Shown here: positions 17,967 to 27,681 of the stretch, piece after piece
How positions within the stretch are numbered: position 1 is the first letter of the stretch
How the letters are laid out: the number at the start of each line of letters is the position of its first letter
Origin: QHXQ01 sp963788965
GTDB lineage: Bacteria; Acidobacteriota; Blastocatellia; Pyrinomonadales; Pyrinomonadaceae
Assembly: GCA_963788965.1 (NCBI GenBank)
Contig: CAWBIK010000005.1
Location: 1-64,000, forward strand
Reading direction: 5' to 3'
Length of the DNA: 64,000 bases
Translations under genes and position numbers: made by a program
Notes under the pieces: generated by a model
Told to the model about the DNA's origin: nothing
The model's input: only the letters and a program-made list of their open reading frames with translations
The model's database searches: none

Positions 17967-19046
17967 TTAGCTCGGTGGCGAGGCCGTCATGCGCCCGACC
18001 TGCTTCAACAGGCCGGCGGTCCGCGCCTGCAGGCTCTGTAACATGCCTTCCAGCAATCGCTGTAGCTCCGGGTGGTCGGGCGCGTCCACGGCCAGCCGCT
18101 CATACTCTGGAAAGGCTTCGACGAAACGACCCTGCGCGACATGCTGGCTGAGACTCTTAAACAGCAGGACAACCGGGTCGGGTGAAAGTTTGACGCTGAT
18201 TTCGTGTTTGTCACGCGGCAGTGTGACGGACTGCTGCGTGTAGCCGCTTCTCGCGACGCGCACCGTGTGGAGTTGATTCGGGTTCACCTGTTCGATGAGC
18301 AGCACGCCATCGGTGGTCGTCCCTTTGTACACGCTGTCCAGATAAACCTCTGCTTCCGGCGGCTCCGTCAAGACCTTCAACATGACGGCGCTCGGCAACA
18401 GCGTGACGCCGATCTGGCCGCTGTATGAAGTCAGGGGGATGGTCTGCTGCTGGTAACCCTCCTTCGCGGCGCGCAACGTGTGCGGCTGGCGCGGGTTCAC
18501 GCGTTCGATCACCAGCAACCCGTTCGGGCCGCTGGCACCCTTGTAGACGTTGTCGAGGTAGATTTCGGTCTCGGGCGGCTCCGTTACGATGTTCAGTGTG
18601 GTCAGCGCCAGCGGCAGTGTGAACTCTGCCTCCTGTTCCTCCAAAGTGTTCGAGACATCGACCTCGGCTTCTCTGGTGACGTAGCCCGCGCGGGTCACGC
18701 GCACGTAGTAAGTGCCGGGCAGCAGCTTGACTTCCAACTTGCCCGCGGCGTCCGTCTCCCCCTGATCCTCGTCCTCGATAATCACCCGACAGCCAGGCGG
18801 GTTCGTTACGATCCACAGACTGACCGGAACAACCGCTCTCTGCCTTCTTACGTTCTTTCTGACGTGCCTTTGGTTGTTCGTCGCGGGCCGTGTAACGGCC
18901 TTCTTCCGGGCCCTGATGCCGGGCTGCCCCAGCAGGCGAGAGCGGACATCTCCGCCCGAGATGAGGAGGCAAAAGACGACCCAACCTATCGCCAGCAGTT
19001 TATGGGCCTGGCGCGTCCTTAACACACCTGAAGCCGGTCTGTGCAT
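17967..19046 (-). CDS. PEGA-domain protein with N-terminal membrane anchor
   Basis: About 359 residues. A membrane segment or signal (LLAIGWVVFCLLISGG) precedes a basic linker and three PEGA-type modules, recognisable by SLWIVTNPPGCRVIIEDEDQ, TLNIVTEPPETEIYLDNVYK and MLKVLTEPPEAEVYLDSVYK, each ending in a G-Y pair. A short helical tail follows. PEGA repeats are extracytoplasmic and often bind the cell surface or receptor partners. The annotated start overlaps the previous gene by 46 bp; a later GTG (VLRTRQAHK) is possible. Confidence 0.8.
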   Translation of the reverse strand: MHRPASGVLRTRQAHKLLAIGWVVFCLLISGGDVRSRLLGQPGIRARKKAVTRPATNNQRHVRKNVRRQRAVVPVSLWIVTNPPGCRVIIEDEDQGETDAAGKLEVKLLPGTYYVRVTRAGYVTREAEVDVSNTLEEQEAEFTLPLALTTLNIVTEPPETEIYLDNVYKGASGPNGLLVIERVNPRQPHTLRAAKEGYQQQTIPLTSYSGQIGVTLLPSAVMLKVLTEPPEAEVYLDSVYKGTTTDGVLLIEQVNPNQLHTVRVARSGYTQQSVTLPRDKHEISVKLSPDPVVLLFKSLSQHVAQGRFVEAFPEYERLAVDAPDHPELQRLLEGMLQSLQARTAGLLKQVGRMTASPPS

Positions 19047-19641
19047 AACTTCTCTCCTCGCTCATTCTGAGGGCGTTGCGATAGGTGGCCGTTACGCCTT
19101 GGGCGGAGTCTCGATAGCTTCCGCCGCGAATCACTCTCAGGCTTTCGGGTCTGACGCCCGTGGTTATGTAAGAAGTCTTGTCGGGATATTTCCTCAACTC
19201 GCTCGATGTCCACTCCTGTGCGTTGCCGAGCATGTCGAACACCCCGAAGGGAGACGCGCCCTGATACTTGCCGACCTCGACCAACTTACTCCCCCCGAAG
19301 TTGGCCCGCCCTGGCGCCCACGCACGCCCCCAGGGGTAGAGGCGTCCATCCTCCCCACGTGCGGCGAACTCCCACTCCTCTTCGGACGGCAAACGCTTGC
19401 CGGCCCAAGCGGCATACTTATTCGCGTCGTCCCACGCCAGTCCCGTCACCGGCAGTCGCCCGGTGTTCGCGGGATAAATGTCGCCGCCCCACTCCGGAGG
19501 CGCGTTACATCGCGCCGCCCTTACACACTTCTGATATTCCTCGCGGGTCACCTCGTAAATGTCCATGAAGTACGGCTTAACCGTCACCGTGTGGGCGGGC
19601 GTCTCGTACTGGTCCCCGCCGGTGCGCATGTGCCTGCCCAT
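19000..19641 (-). CDS. formylglycine-generating-enzyme-like (SUMF1/FGE) domain
   Basis: 213 residues with the FGE-sulfatase fold signature: ETPAHTVTVKPYFMDIYEVT, LPVTGLAWDDANKYAAWAGK, RLPSEEEWEFAARG, FDMLGNAQEWTSS, RVIRGGSYRDSAQGVTATYR and GFRCVKDA. The true domain start lies further upstream (GGGQFEMGRH), behind an in-frame stop near 19671, so the domain is probably the C-terminal part of the zinc-ribbon protein encoded just before it, separated by a frameshift. Such domains are often non-catalytic binding modules in bacterial regulatory proteins. Confidence 0.8.
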   Translation of the reverse strand: MGRHMRTGGDQYETPAHTVTVKPYFMDIYEVTREEYQKCVRAARCNAPPEWGGDIYPANTGRLPVTGLAWDDANKYAAWAGKRLPSEEEWEFAARGEDGRLYPWGRAWAPGRANFGGSKLVEVGKYQGASPFGVFDMLGNAQEWTSSELRKYPDKTSYITTGVRPESLRVIRGGSYRDSAQGVTATYRNALRMSEERSYAQTGFRCVKDAPGP

Positions 19642-19661
19642 CTCAAATTGCCCACCACCGA

Positions 19662-20573
19662 TCAGAGATCATCGGCGGCGGTGACGGCGTGGCCGGGGGC
19701 GCCGGGAACACCGGGGGCGGAGTAGCTGTTGAGTTGCCGTTGACCTTTTTTCCCGGCGCGCCCCGTCCGACGAAGAGAACGAGGGCCGCGAGGGGCCGAG
19801 GCGCAGGCGATGGCGACGCCGAACTTCATCCTCAGAGACTTCGCGCGTCGGAAACTTTCCGGCGTCGAAGGGTGACCGACTAGGCGCTCGCTCGAGGCGA
19901 CGTTGAAACTGCCTTCGACGCCAATGGGAGACGGCTGACCTGTCAGTGCAGCGCTGTGTGTGGTCTGCCCACTCGCCTCGTCGTCTGCGGCCTCGGCGTC
20001 TACCTGACGAACTACCTCGCCTCCCGGCACGGGCGCACCCGAGGCAGCATACTCGTCGAGCCTCGCCTCGGCCTCCTCTTTCGACAACTGCATCCGCCAC
20101 GCCGCGTTGATGAACCCTGCGCGGCCCGACACCAATGTGTCCGGCTCTCCTCTGACCACCTGCTCGACAAACTTACGGAACCACAGCTCGACCGTGACCA
20201 TCTCAAGCGCGACCCCGCATTCGACACAATATTTTTCAGAACGCGGAAGAAGGTTGATGGGGCGCGGGCAATCCGGTGCCGGGCAGCAGAATTTTCTCCT
20301 CTCGGCCTCTTTTTTCTGTCGCCGCCTCTCTTCTTCGGTGGGGTCTGTGAAGTCTGTGTCGCCGCACAGCCAACACTTGCGTTCGTCTACCTTCGAGAGG
20401 TCGAGTTGCGTGCGGCAGACTGAGCAGACGGTCGTGCCGGCTTTGCCTGTGATGTCGGGCCGTGTCCTCCATCGCGACCGGATTAGCCTTCGCGTCCGCG
20501 CCGGGCTCGGGTTTCGGCAAACGCTTCTGCGGTCTCTTATCTTCAACCATATGACCAGCGCGGCCTCGCGCAC
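19662..20573 (-). CDS. zinc-ribbon/membrane protein, frameshifted, probably fused to the FGE domain
   Basis: The N-terminal part holds Cys pairs of two zinc ribbons (CSVCRTQLDL with CWLCGDTD; CCPAPDCPRP with CVECGVALE), then an acidic region. Past about 19800 the listed frame turns low-complexity. An adjacent frame gives LAALVLFVGRGAPGKK, a membrane segment, followed by a Pro-rich linker leading to the FGE domain. The better N-terminus is probably the ATG at 20550 (MVEDKRPQKRLPKPEPGADA), shifting frame near 20465. The likely protein is zinc ribbons, one membrane helix, Pro linker and extracytoplasmic FGE, broken by about three indels. Confidence 0.55.
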   Translation of the reverse strand: MREAALVIWLKIRDRRSVCRNPSPARTRRLIRSRWRTRPDITGKAGTTVCSVCRTQLDLSKVDERKCWLCGDTDFTDPTEEERRRQKKEAERRKFCCPAPDCPRPINLLPRSEKYCVECGVALEMVTVELWFRKFVEQVVRGEPDTLVSGRAGFINAAWRMQLSKEEAEARLDEYAASGAPVPGGEVVRQVDAEAADDEASGQTTHSAALTGQPSPIGVEGSFNVASSERLVGHPSTPESFRRAKSLRMKFGVAIACASAPRGPRSLRRTGRAGKKGQRQLNSYSAPGVPGAPGHAVTAADDL

Positions 20574-20642
20574 GGCGATCTTCGGGTCAAAGAGCTGCTG
20601 GCACTCCGGCGGGAATGGCTTTGGTGGGCCTGTGCTCCCATC

Positions 20643-21970
20643 TCACTGTACCTTCCACATTTTCGGTTGAATGTAGACGACCCTTTTCGGCTCGATGTTC
20701 CCGCTCTCGTAATCCGGCGCGGTCAAAGACGGAAAGACGGCCTTGAAGGTCTCCGAACTGAAGTACTCGTTCGGCATCGGAAAGACCCAGGCTTCGTTCT
20801 CGTTAACGCCTGAACGGAAGGCTACGTAAGTCCCGTTGCTCTGTTCGCGCAACTCGACCTTCGCGCCCTCGACCATGTTGCTCGCCGAGCTTGAGCCGGA
20901 AGGCATCAGGTAGAAATGCTCGACCGTCTCCCCAGAGGAAAACCGGCTGTACTTCAGCTTGGCGTCCTCCAGTTGCCGGTTCTGTTGAGGGGTCGGCGTG
21001 GCGGCGGCGGCCGGCTCGGTCGCCGCCGCCATGCTCGTGGTCTTCGTGGCGGCGGCGGAAACCTGCTTCTCGCGCTCGCCCGACCCATCGTCCATGGCGT
21101 CCGTACATTCCTTCCCGGCGACGACGGGCACGGAGTCTGTAGAACTTGATGTCTTGACCTTCTCGCCAATGAGCTGCGTCTGTTTGAACAGCTCTTCGAT
21201 GCGCCCGGAGAGTGCCACAACGCTTAGCTGCGTGACCGCCGTCGAGGTGAAGTCCCTGAACTGTTTTAGAAGGATGACCACGAACAGTAGCGCCGCCCCG
21301 CCGGTCAACAGTAACAACACGCCGAGCAGGCCGGCGGGCGCTGACGTGACTCCTCCGGCACGTCTCGTGACCTGTGCCGTCAGTGAGAGAAGGTATTCGT
21401 CAGCCGGGGCGGTTGCGACTCGGTAACACCCGGAGTCTTTAAGCTCCTCGCCGGTCAACTGCGCCTGACTGCCAGTCGGCTTCACGGCGACGATTGAAAG
21501 CTGTTCGCCGTTCCCATCCTCGGCACAGATTTCGATGCGGGCGGCACCGGCACCGCCCTGTTTCGGAAAAGTTAAGTCAAGTCTCTTCTCTGTATCACCG
21601 GTGGAGACTGTGAATCGCTGGAAGGCCGTCTTCTCCCCCGAACCGCCGCGACGAAATAGGACTGGCTCGTGCCGAGGGTAATTGCTCCGCTGCGATAGCA
21701 ATTGTCGTCAGTTCTTCGATTGATGACGTCCGGGCGGTTGGTGCTTGAGTTGAGCAGAAAGGGTTTGAGGTCGAGATGTTTCCCCGTCTCGTCGGACACA
21801 CAGACCTTGATGGGAATCTTCACTGACGCCGCGGCGGCCGGGCGTGCCGCTTGCCGGGCACGAGCCGCGTCCGGCAAGCCGACGACGACCGAAAGCACCG
21901 AGAGGCCGAAGCAGAGTCGGAGATCGCGGCGTCGCGCGGTGTTGCTGATTCGGATGGGACAATCGCTCAT
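20643..21970 (-). CDS. secreted/membrane protein of unknown function, one frameshift
   Basis: The start at 21970 (MSDCPIRISNTARRRDLRLC) has a GGAGGAG ribosome site and a signal-like segment ending ADAARARQA. The frame shifts near 21645 (SQSYFVAAVRG to GSGEKTAFQRFTVSTGDTEK) and then runs to 20643. A strong membrane helix (AGLLGVLLLLTGGAALLFVV) lies about two thirds in, after the extracytoplasmic part. The C-terminal domain (YSRFSSGETVEHFYLMPSGS to RVVYIQPKMWKVQ) resembles nothing I recognise. It lies 15 bp after the actin-like gene in the same operon. Confidence 0.6.
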
Positions 21971-21985
21971 CGCTCCTCCTCGGCG

Positions 21986-24024
21986 TTACTTGAAGAGGTT
22001 CTCGTTGTTGCTCAACACCTCAAGCAGCACCTTCATCTCGGTAATCAGGAGCGGCTCGATGAGAGCGTTCGGATTATTCTCCTGCTCAAGATCATGCAAG
22101 ACGCCACCCTCGCCATCGCCGAGCAGGCGGTTGGTCAGGCGGTCAACGTAAATCTGTTTTCCGCGGTCGCTGGCGAGCAGCCCGTCGAAGTCGTAGAGCG
22201 GGTTATCCTCGTCCTGATATTTGTAGGCTTCGCGGATGGCGCCGATGAAGCAATTCAGCTCCTTCATCTCGTGGAACGCGGGCATGTTGCCGGACAGGTT
22301 GCGCAGCACGGAACGATCCAACCCGCCCTTCCACTCCAACTCCTTCGTCGTCTCTCCCACGCGAATCTGATACCCGGTCTCTGCGACGGTGACCGAGTGC
22401 GGCTTGGGGTCGATGAGAACCGAAGCTGTCGTCCTCATCCTCTCCCCCGCTCAGCGTCAGCGGAACCAGCAGGCCGCGTCCGACCTCCTCTTTAGGCTTC
22501 GGAGATATCTGCACGTCAACGCTGAGCTGCGGCACCGTCTGCGATGCGGCCTCCCGCGCGTCCGGGCCATGGAGACCCGCCAGGAACATCTTCTCGGCGA
22601 AGCGCTGGTAGTTACTGATCCAGGTGAGGAGCGTCCCGCCCTTCCCGCAGACGTAGAGGTAGTAGACGGGTAGCCTCTGCTCCTGAAGGCCCGACCTTCC
22701 GCGCCAGCAGTCCCAAGTAGTAGATGAGACTGCCGAAGAGGTAGATGAGGTGCAGCAGCAGGCCGCGGGCTTCGTCCTGCGCCTTGATGAGCCCGAGCAG
22801 GGCGTTGTATTCGTTCTTGAGCCTGTCGCCCGCCAGCTCGTAGTAGCTGAGGATGTTGTAGAACATGAGGGCGTAGCCGAGCCGCCGCCCGCTGAAACTC
22901 TCCAGTGACAAGTCTGGAAAGACCCCCTGGCTCTTGACCGCCTGCACGAACCATTCGAGGAACCTGCGGGCGATGGGGTCTGACTGAAGGTATCTGCCGA
23001 TGCTGCCGGCGGCCATCTTGACCGACTCTTGCACGCCGAGGACAGCCTTCGGTCGCTCCCCGCGCTCCGTCCGCACGCGCTTGCCGTACCAGATGGCAAC
23101 GTCTGTGGTGCTGCCGCCAACGTCGAGTGAGACGGTGTTGCTCATCTGCGGGGCGGCCTGAGAGCCGAGGAAGCGAGCGGTCGCCACTGCTTCGGAGATG
23201 ACGTTCTCGATGCTCGCCTCGACCTTGAAATTCAGGAAGCTCCCCAGCGCAACCCATTCGGCGTTGTGGTCGGCCTTCAACTGGTTGTTAAAGGCGGTGG
23301 GGTACGAGCGTGTCACGAAGACGATGTCGGCGTTGCGCCGCGCGGCCTCGGCCATCACCATCACCATCAAGCAGCGCAGGTAGGAGTTAAGGTCGTTCTT
23401 GTTGCCGCTGCTCTCCCACTTGATGTCGGTCTTGAGCCGCCGGTCGTCGAAGCCGCCCTGTATCCAGTGCATGAAGCTGAAGCCCTCGCGCGGCCGCCAG
23501 TCGGCGTGCTTCGCCGGGTCGCTGACCGGCTGCATGAGGAGGGTCTTCAGCTCGACGCGCGTCGGCGGGTCGAGCTTGCCCGAGATGGCGAAGAAGTCGT
23601 TCTTGAGCCGTTCCGGGTCGCAGCTCGTGAGCTGCTTGGCGTGGGCCGAGAATTCGAGTTTTTCGATGCGCGCCTCGGGCCAGCGCTCATACTTACCTGC
23701 GTCGTCGCGCTGCATCCGGAGGTAGAAGACGCGCGTGTGCGTGCTGCCGAAGTCCACCGCGACGTTCCAATAATCCCTGTCTACCTGCGCGGGCAGCCGC
23801 GCGTATTTCGGCAGCAGCAGCCCGCTCCTCCCGTTGACGGTGCCGACGAAGGCCGTAACGGGCTGCTGCGTGAAGTACCAGTGCGACTCGGCGTCCGGGC
23901 TGCTGCGGGGCGGCTCCGCGCTCACGGGGGCGAAGTCGAGGTTGCGCGCCGGCTTGTCTTTGGGAGCGCGCTGGCGCTTGAAGTAGTAGTAGTAGCTCCA
24001 ACGCTCGTCGGCGAAGCCGGCCAC
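21986..24024 (-). CDS. actin/Hsp70-fold ATPase (SrfB-like), C-terminal part, frameshifted
   Basis: It carries two phosphate-binding loops of the actin/Hsp70/sugar-kinase fold: WNVAVDFGSTHTRVFYL and NTVSLDVGGSTTDVAIWYGK. The frame shifts near 22690 (to LPVYYLYVCGKGGTLLTWIS) and near 22430 (to SVLIDPKPHSVTVAETGYQI) and ends at 21986. Together with the upstream reading frame (23922-25460) it appears to form one protein of about 1,150 residues, comparable in layout to SrfB-type proteins. Role inferred: an ATP-driven switch or filament working with the tubulin-like gene just upstream. Confidence 0.7.
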
Positions 24025-25460
24025 ATCGCCAACTCGGAGGTGAGGTGATCCTGCGCCCTGTTGTTGACGAGGATGAGTTCCTGCGAGCCCTCCTCGTAGA
24101 GGCGGGTCGCGCGGATGGTGCGCCCGTTAACCAGTGGCAACTCCAACGTGACCATGTAGCCCTGATCCGGCACGACCCTGATGGAGGTGAACTGTTGCAA
24201 CTCGGCGGGCGTGAGATAATCGAGTACCACCTTCTTGAACGGGAAGAGGAAAGATTTTTGCCCGACCCGCAGGGCGTAGGCTGAGCCCACGTCTTCGGTG
24301 GCCTCCGGCAGTTCGACTTCGATCAGGTGATTCTCAAACAACTCCGCGACCGGGTCGGCGGTGTAGACCCAGTCGGCCGGCAGGAAGCTCTGTGTCTCGG
24401 GCAGCGCCTCGTCGGCCTGCATCCAGCGGCCATCGTAGACAAGCAACTGGTCGGCTTGGACCACCTGCCCGTACTCGTTGTAGAGCATGGAGTTCGTCTT
24501 AGGGTTTTGGCCCCGCTCGGAGCGGAAGCAGACGAGGATTTTGCGACGTGTGCCCGCTTCGGTGGCGAGCAGCAGGTCGCTCTGCCCCGACGGGGGCACG
24601 CGGGGCAGGAACGGGAGCGTGTTGTAGGGCGTGAGGGCGAAGAGCGGCGACAGCTGGCCCAGTTGCGGCTGCGGCGCGTTGGCGGGCAGTTCTCTCGTCA
24701 CCTCCGACCTCCACTGCTTGAGCAGGCCGAGCAGTTTTTCGTGCCGCCGCTGCGCCGCCACCCCCGGCGGGGCCGGGAGCGTCCCAAGCCACTCGATCAG
24801 TTCCTGGTTCCCCTCGACGGCTGAGACGAAGCTGTCGAGCCAACGCTTGAGCAAGGTGAGGTATTTCTGATCCTTGAACTTTCGGTAGTAGCGCAGAGGG
24901 TCGGACAGCTTGCCCTGCGCGTTCCTGAACGGGATCGTCGTCGGGCAGTGATGTTCGATGGCCGTGAAGACCAGCGTGCGGGAAGAGGTGGCCCCCAGCA
25001 GTTGCCCGTCCACGACTATCAGGTGGAACTGATCCCACTTATAAAGCTCGACATCCTCGTTGTTGATTTCGTAGTGCGGGCGCAAGTCGGCGAAGGTCTT
25101 GGCAATCGTGTGCTCGGCGACGAAATCGCTGAGCCTGACGGTGTGCTGCGCACTGCCGGGCTGGATGTCTATGCCGAGCGGGCGCGACAGGGCGAGCAGT
25201 CCGAGCAGCCCACGCCACTGATCCATCACGTCGGCGTGCGACGGGTGTTGCGAGTTGTACAGCGCGCTCTCGAACAGGAGCAGCCTTGACCAGGGCGTCG
25301 GGATGCTGTTGAGCAGGTCGGTGTTGTCGCGTTCCCGCGGGATGACCAGCTTCTCGGCGATGGTGGCGAGATGTACGATGTCCTGCCCCTGTTTCCAGGT
25401 TCCGACCGGCTCTTGCCACTGGATGCCGTCGCGATTCAACTCCGGGGTAAAGCGTGACAT
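23922..25460 (-). CDS. N-terminal part of the actin-like ATPase protein
   Basis: Start at 25460 (MSRFTPELNRDGIQWQEPVG), preceded by CGGAGGAATC; the in-frame start at 25514 lacks a ribosome site. About 480 residues without a recognised domain (for example LLNSIPTPWSRLLLFESALY). Near 24030 the frame should shift to VGDVAGFADERWSYYYYFKR, which joins the actin-like part. The listed C-terminal tail past that point (SELAMWPASPTSVGATTTTS) is a shifted artefact. It lies 57 bp after the tubulin-like gene. Confidence 0.65.
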   Translation of the reverse strand: MSRFTPELNRDGIQWQEPVGTWKQGQDIVHLATIAEKLVIPRERDNTDLLNSIPTPWSRLLLFESALYNSQHPSHADVMDQWRGLLGLLALSRPLGIDIQPGSAQHTVRLSDFVAEHTIAKTFADLRPHYEINNEDVELYKWDQFHLIVVDGQLLGATSSRTLVFTAIEHHCPTTIPFRNAQGKLSDPLRYYRKFKDQKYLTLLKRWLDSFVSAVEGNQELIEWLGTLPAPPGVAAQRRHEKLLGLLKQWRSEVTRELPANAPQPQLGQLSPLFALTPYNTLPFLPRVPPSGQSDLLLATEAGTRRKILVCFRSERGQNPKTNSMLYNEYGQVVQADQLLVYDGRWMQADEALPETQSFLPADWVYTADPVAELFENHLIEVELPEATEDVGSAYALRVGQKSFLFPFKKVVLDYLTPAELQQFTSIRVVPDQGYMVTLELPLVNGRTIRATRLYEEGSQELILVNNRAQDHLTSELAMWPASPTSVGATTTTSSASALPKTSRRATSTSPP

Positions 25461-25516
25461 GATTCCTCCGCTGGTTGGGAAGCTGTAGGTTGGTCGGGCC
25501 GAGGGCCGGCGCACAC

Positions 25517-27109
25517 CTACCGCCAGTCATAGTTCTCTTTACAGAAGTCGCTGACTGCGCAGTGGAGCAGGTAGATGAAGAGGCCGACGGGCGACTGCGT
25601 CCCGGGCGCGACGAGCTTGTTCCGGTTCAGCTTCTCCATGATCTTCTGATAGCCGCTGCTGCCGTAGCGCGGCGGGCGCTGGGTCTGCCGCGTGCCGAGG
25701 TGAATCAGCGCGCCGACGCGCTGTTCGCAGGCCCGGATGTCACGAGTCTCCAGCGCCTCCCAGTTGAACAGCGCGGGCAGTATGTCGCCGCCGGTTCTGC
25801 CGACGGCGCTGAGCCATTCGAGGTAGTTCCCGCATAGGTTGTTGAGGGCGATCAGCGCCTGCTCCTCCGCGTGGCCCTCCAGACTCAGGTTCTTCTCCCT
25901 AAAGTTGTCCTTGTACATATCGGAGTCGAGGTAGCTACGGTTACTGATGAACTCGTCATGGAGGATGTTCCGGTAGAGATAGGCAAAGGTTGTGAAGCTA
26001 ACCATCCGTTTTTTTATGTCCGCGCGCAGAGACTGGTGTTTGCTCACGAAGACGGGCACCGTCTCCCACGACACGCCCTGGTCGCTGCCGTTATCGAAGG
26101 AGTCAGCATAGTGCAGCTTCCGCTCCTGCGCGTGAATGCTCTGGAGGCTGAAGAAGTCCCACGCCGCCAGCGCCGCCGTCAGCTCCGCGTAATGCGGCAG
26201 GTTCCGCTGCCGGTCGCCGCCGGGGTGGTTCTGCTCGTTGGTCTGGCTGCGGTAGGGGGAACCCAGCAGGTATAGGTGCTGATAGCCGGGGTGCGTGTGC
26301 GCGTAGTAGAGAAGCGCGGCCTGTGTGGCAATCGGGTGTTTGGTGCTGTCGGTGCCGGGGCCTAAATCTCCGGCGCCGGAGGAGTTTCGCGGGAAGATGA
26401 AATAGGGGGCCATCAGGGCGCACCCCCAACGCAGCCTGTCCCGCGAGTTCTGCGGCAGGGCGGCGGCATCCAGCCCTTTAATGAGAGCCGGGATGGTGGG
26501 GATGCCCGCGGCGCCCGTGCCGCCGAAGACCGAACCCATCACGAAGACGCGGGCCTCGCCGTTCTGTAGATCGTTAGTCAGGGCGCTCAGGAATTCACGC
26601 AAGCCCGTGCGCTCGATGTCCCGCGTCTCTTCGAGGTCTTGCTTGAGTGCCACGGCTCCGACGTTGGTGCGCCCCTGGTAGCCGACCTCCAGCTCCATGT
26701 CGAGGTCGCTCGGCTGGTAGAACAGGTCGATGAATTTTCTGAGCTTCTCGGGGCGCGAGGCGTATTCGACGATGTCGCTGAACCGCCGGTTGTTCCTCTG
26801 CTGGACATTCCAGCGCGTGGGGAACTGCCCGTCGTCGTTAACCCGCGCCTGGAACAGGACGGGGGCTGGGGCGTCTTTAGTCCTCCCGAAGCTCAACTGA
26901 TATCGCGCATCGCGCGGCTGTCTTTCGCCTCGCACGAGATAGTAGTATTCCATCAGCCCTTCTGTGTTCGAGCTGTTGCCGTTGTTCGCGTCCGGGTCGA
27001 TCAGCAGGACGCGAATGTCTCCTTTGAACAGTCCGGCCGCGCTCATGTAGACGACCGCCTCCAAACACCGCGCGCCCGTCCCGCCAATGCCGATGAGATA
27101 ATGCGCCAT
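25517..27109 (-). CDS. tubulin/FtsZ-like GTPase-fold protein (Tubulin_2-like)
   Basis: 530 residues. The N-terminus MAHYLIGIGGTGARCLEAVV is the first nucleotide-binding loop. RVLLIDPDANNGNSS follows as the next strand, and VFVMGSVFGGTGAAGIPTIP is a GGTGxG tubulin signature loop. The rest (for example HTHPGYQHLYLLGSPY) matches divergent FtsZ-like families rather than cell-division FtsZ. The ribosome site GAGGAGAAGG precedes the ATG. Divergent FtsZ-like proteins with vWA neighbours have been proposed to remodel membranes (general knowledge). Pairing with an actin-like ATPase in one operon is the striking point. Confidence 0.8.
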   Translation of the reverse strand: MAHYLIGIGGTGARCLEAVVYMSAAGLFKGDIRVLLIDPDANNGNSSNTEGLMEYYYLVRGERQPRDARYQLSFGRTKDAPAPVLFQARVNDDGQFPTRWNVQQRNNRRFSDIVEYASRPEKLRKFIDLFYQPSDLDMELEVGYQGRTNVGAVALKQDLEETRDIERTGLREFLSALTNDLQNGEARVFVMGSVFGGTGAAGIPTIPALIKGLDAAALPQNSRDRLRWGCALMAPYFIFPRNSSGAGDLGPGTDSTKHPIATQAALLYYAHTHPGYQHLYLLGSPYRSQTNEQNHPGGDRQRNLPHYAELTAALAAWDFFSLQSIHAQERKLHYADSFDNGSDQGVSWETVPVFVSKHQSLRADIKKRMVSFTTFAYLYRNILHDEFISNRSYLDSDMYKDNFREKNLSLEGHAEEQALIALNNLCGNYLEWLSAVGRTGGDILPALFNWEALETRDIRACEQRVGALIHLGTRQTQRPPRYGSSGYQKIMEKLNRNKLVAPGTQSPVGLFIYLLHCAVSDFCKENYDWR

Positions 27110-27136
27110 GACCTTCTCCTCGCTTGCCGCTGCCCG

Positions 27137-27634
27137 CTAACGGAATTTCGGGATGAAGGCGTACCTGCAGTTGCAGGTGCGCCCGTACAGGTAGCGCGTG
27201 AAAACGGCTACGGACAGGTAGAAGACCAGCGCGGCGCCCCCCATCAGACCCAGCGTGCGCCAGTGCAGGATGACCACCGAGAGGACGGCCGCGCCGCCCA
27301 GCTCGTTGCCTTCGCCGAACGGCTGTGTGAGCCAGGCGTCGTACCAGAGGGCGAGCGGGGTGACGAGCAGAAAGAGCACTAGCAGCCAGAGCGTGAAGCG
27401 CATCCGGGCCGCGTAGTTGCAATCCATCAGCGGCGCTTTGATCGGCAGACGGCAGAGGAGCTTCGCGGCCCCCGCTCCCAGAACCGCGCTCACGGCCACG
27501 GCCCACCCGAGCCTCGAAATGAACCACTCCCTCAAGTCTCCCTGCTGAATAATCACCTCCACGCGACAGCCCGACGTTAAGAGGATCGCGAGCAGCGAGA
27601 CGATCATGGCCGGCGTCTTATGTCTCAACTTCAT
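27137..27634 (-). CDS. small membrane lipoprotein, unknown
   Basis: 165 residues. The N-terminal signal has a lipobox-like LLTSGC, so the mature protein may be lipidated at Cys23. Three hydrophobic segments follow (WAVAVSAVLGAGAAKLL, FTLWLLVLFLLVTPLALWY, LGLMGGAALVFYLSVAVF), and the tail has a short C-x-C. The gene lies 27 bp ahead of the tubulin-like gene. Probably a membrane anchor of the system; no family recognised. Confidence 0.65.
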   Translation of the reverse strand: MKLRHKTPAMIVSLLAILLTSGCRVEVIIQQGDLREWFISRLGWAVAVSAVLGAGAAKLLCRLPIKAPLMDCNYAARMRFTLWLLVLFLLVTPLALWYDAWLTQPFGEGNELGGAAVLSVVILHWRTLGLMGGAALVFYLSVAVFTRYLYGRTCNCRYAFIPKFR

Positions 27635-27681
27635 GGGGTCGTCTCCTTCTACCAGTAAGGGGTCTCTACCGTGGCGTCCGT

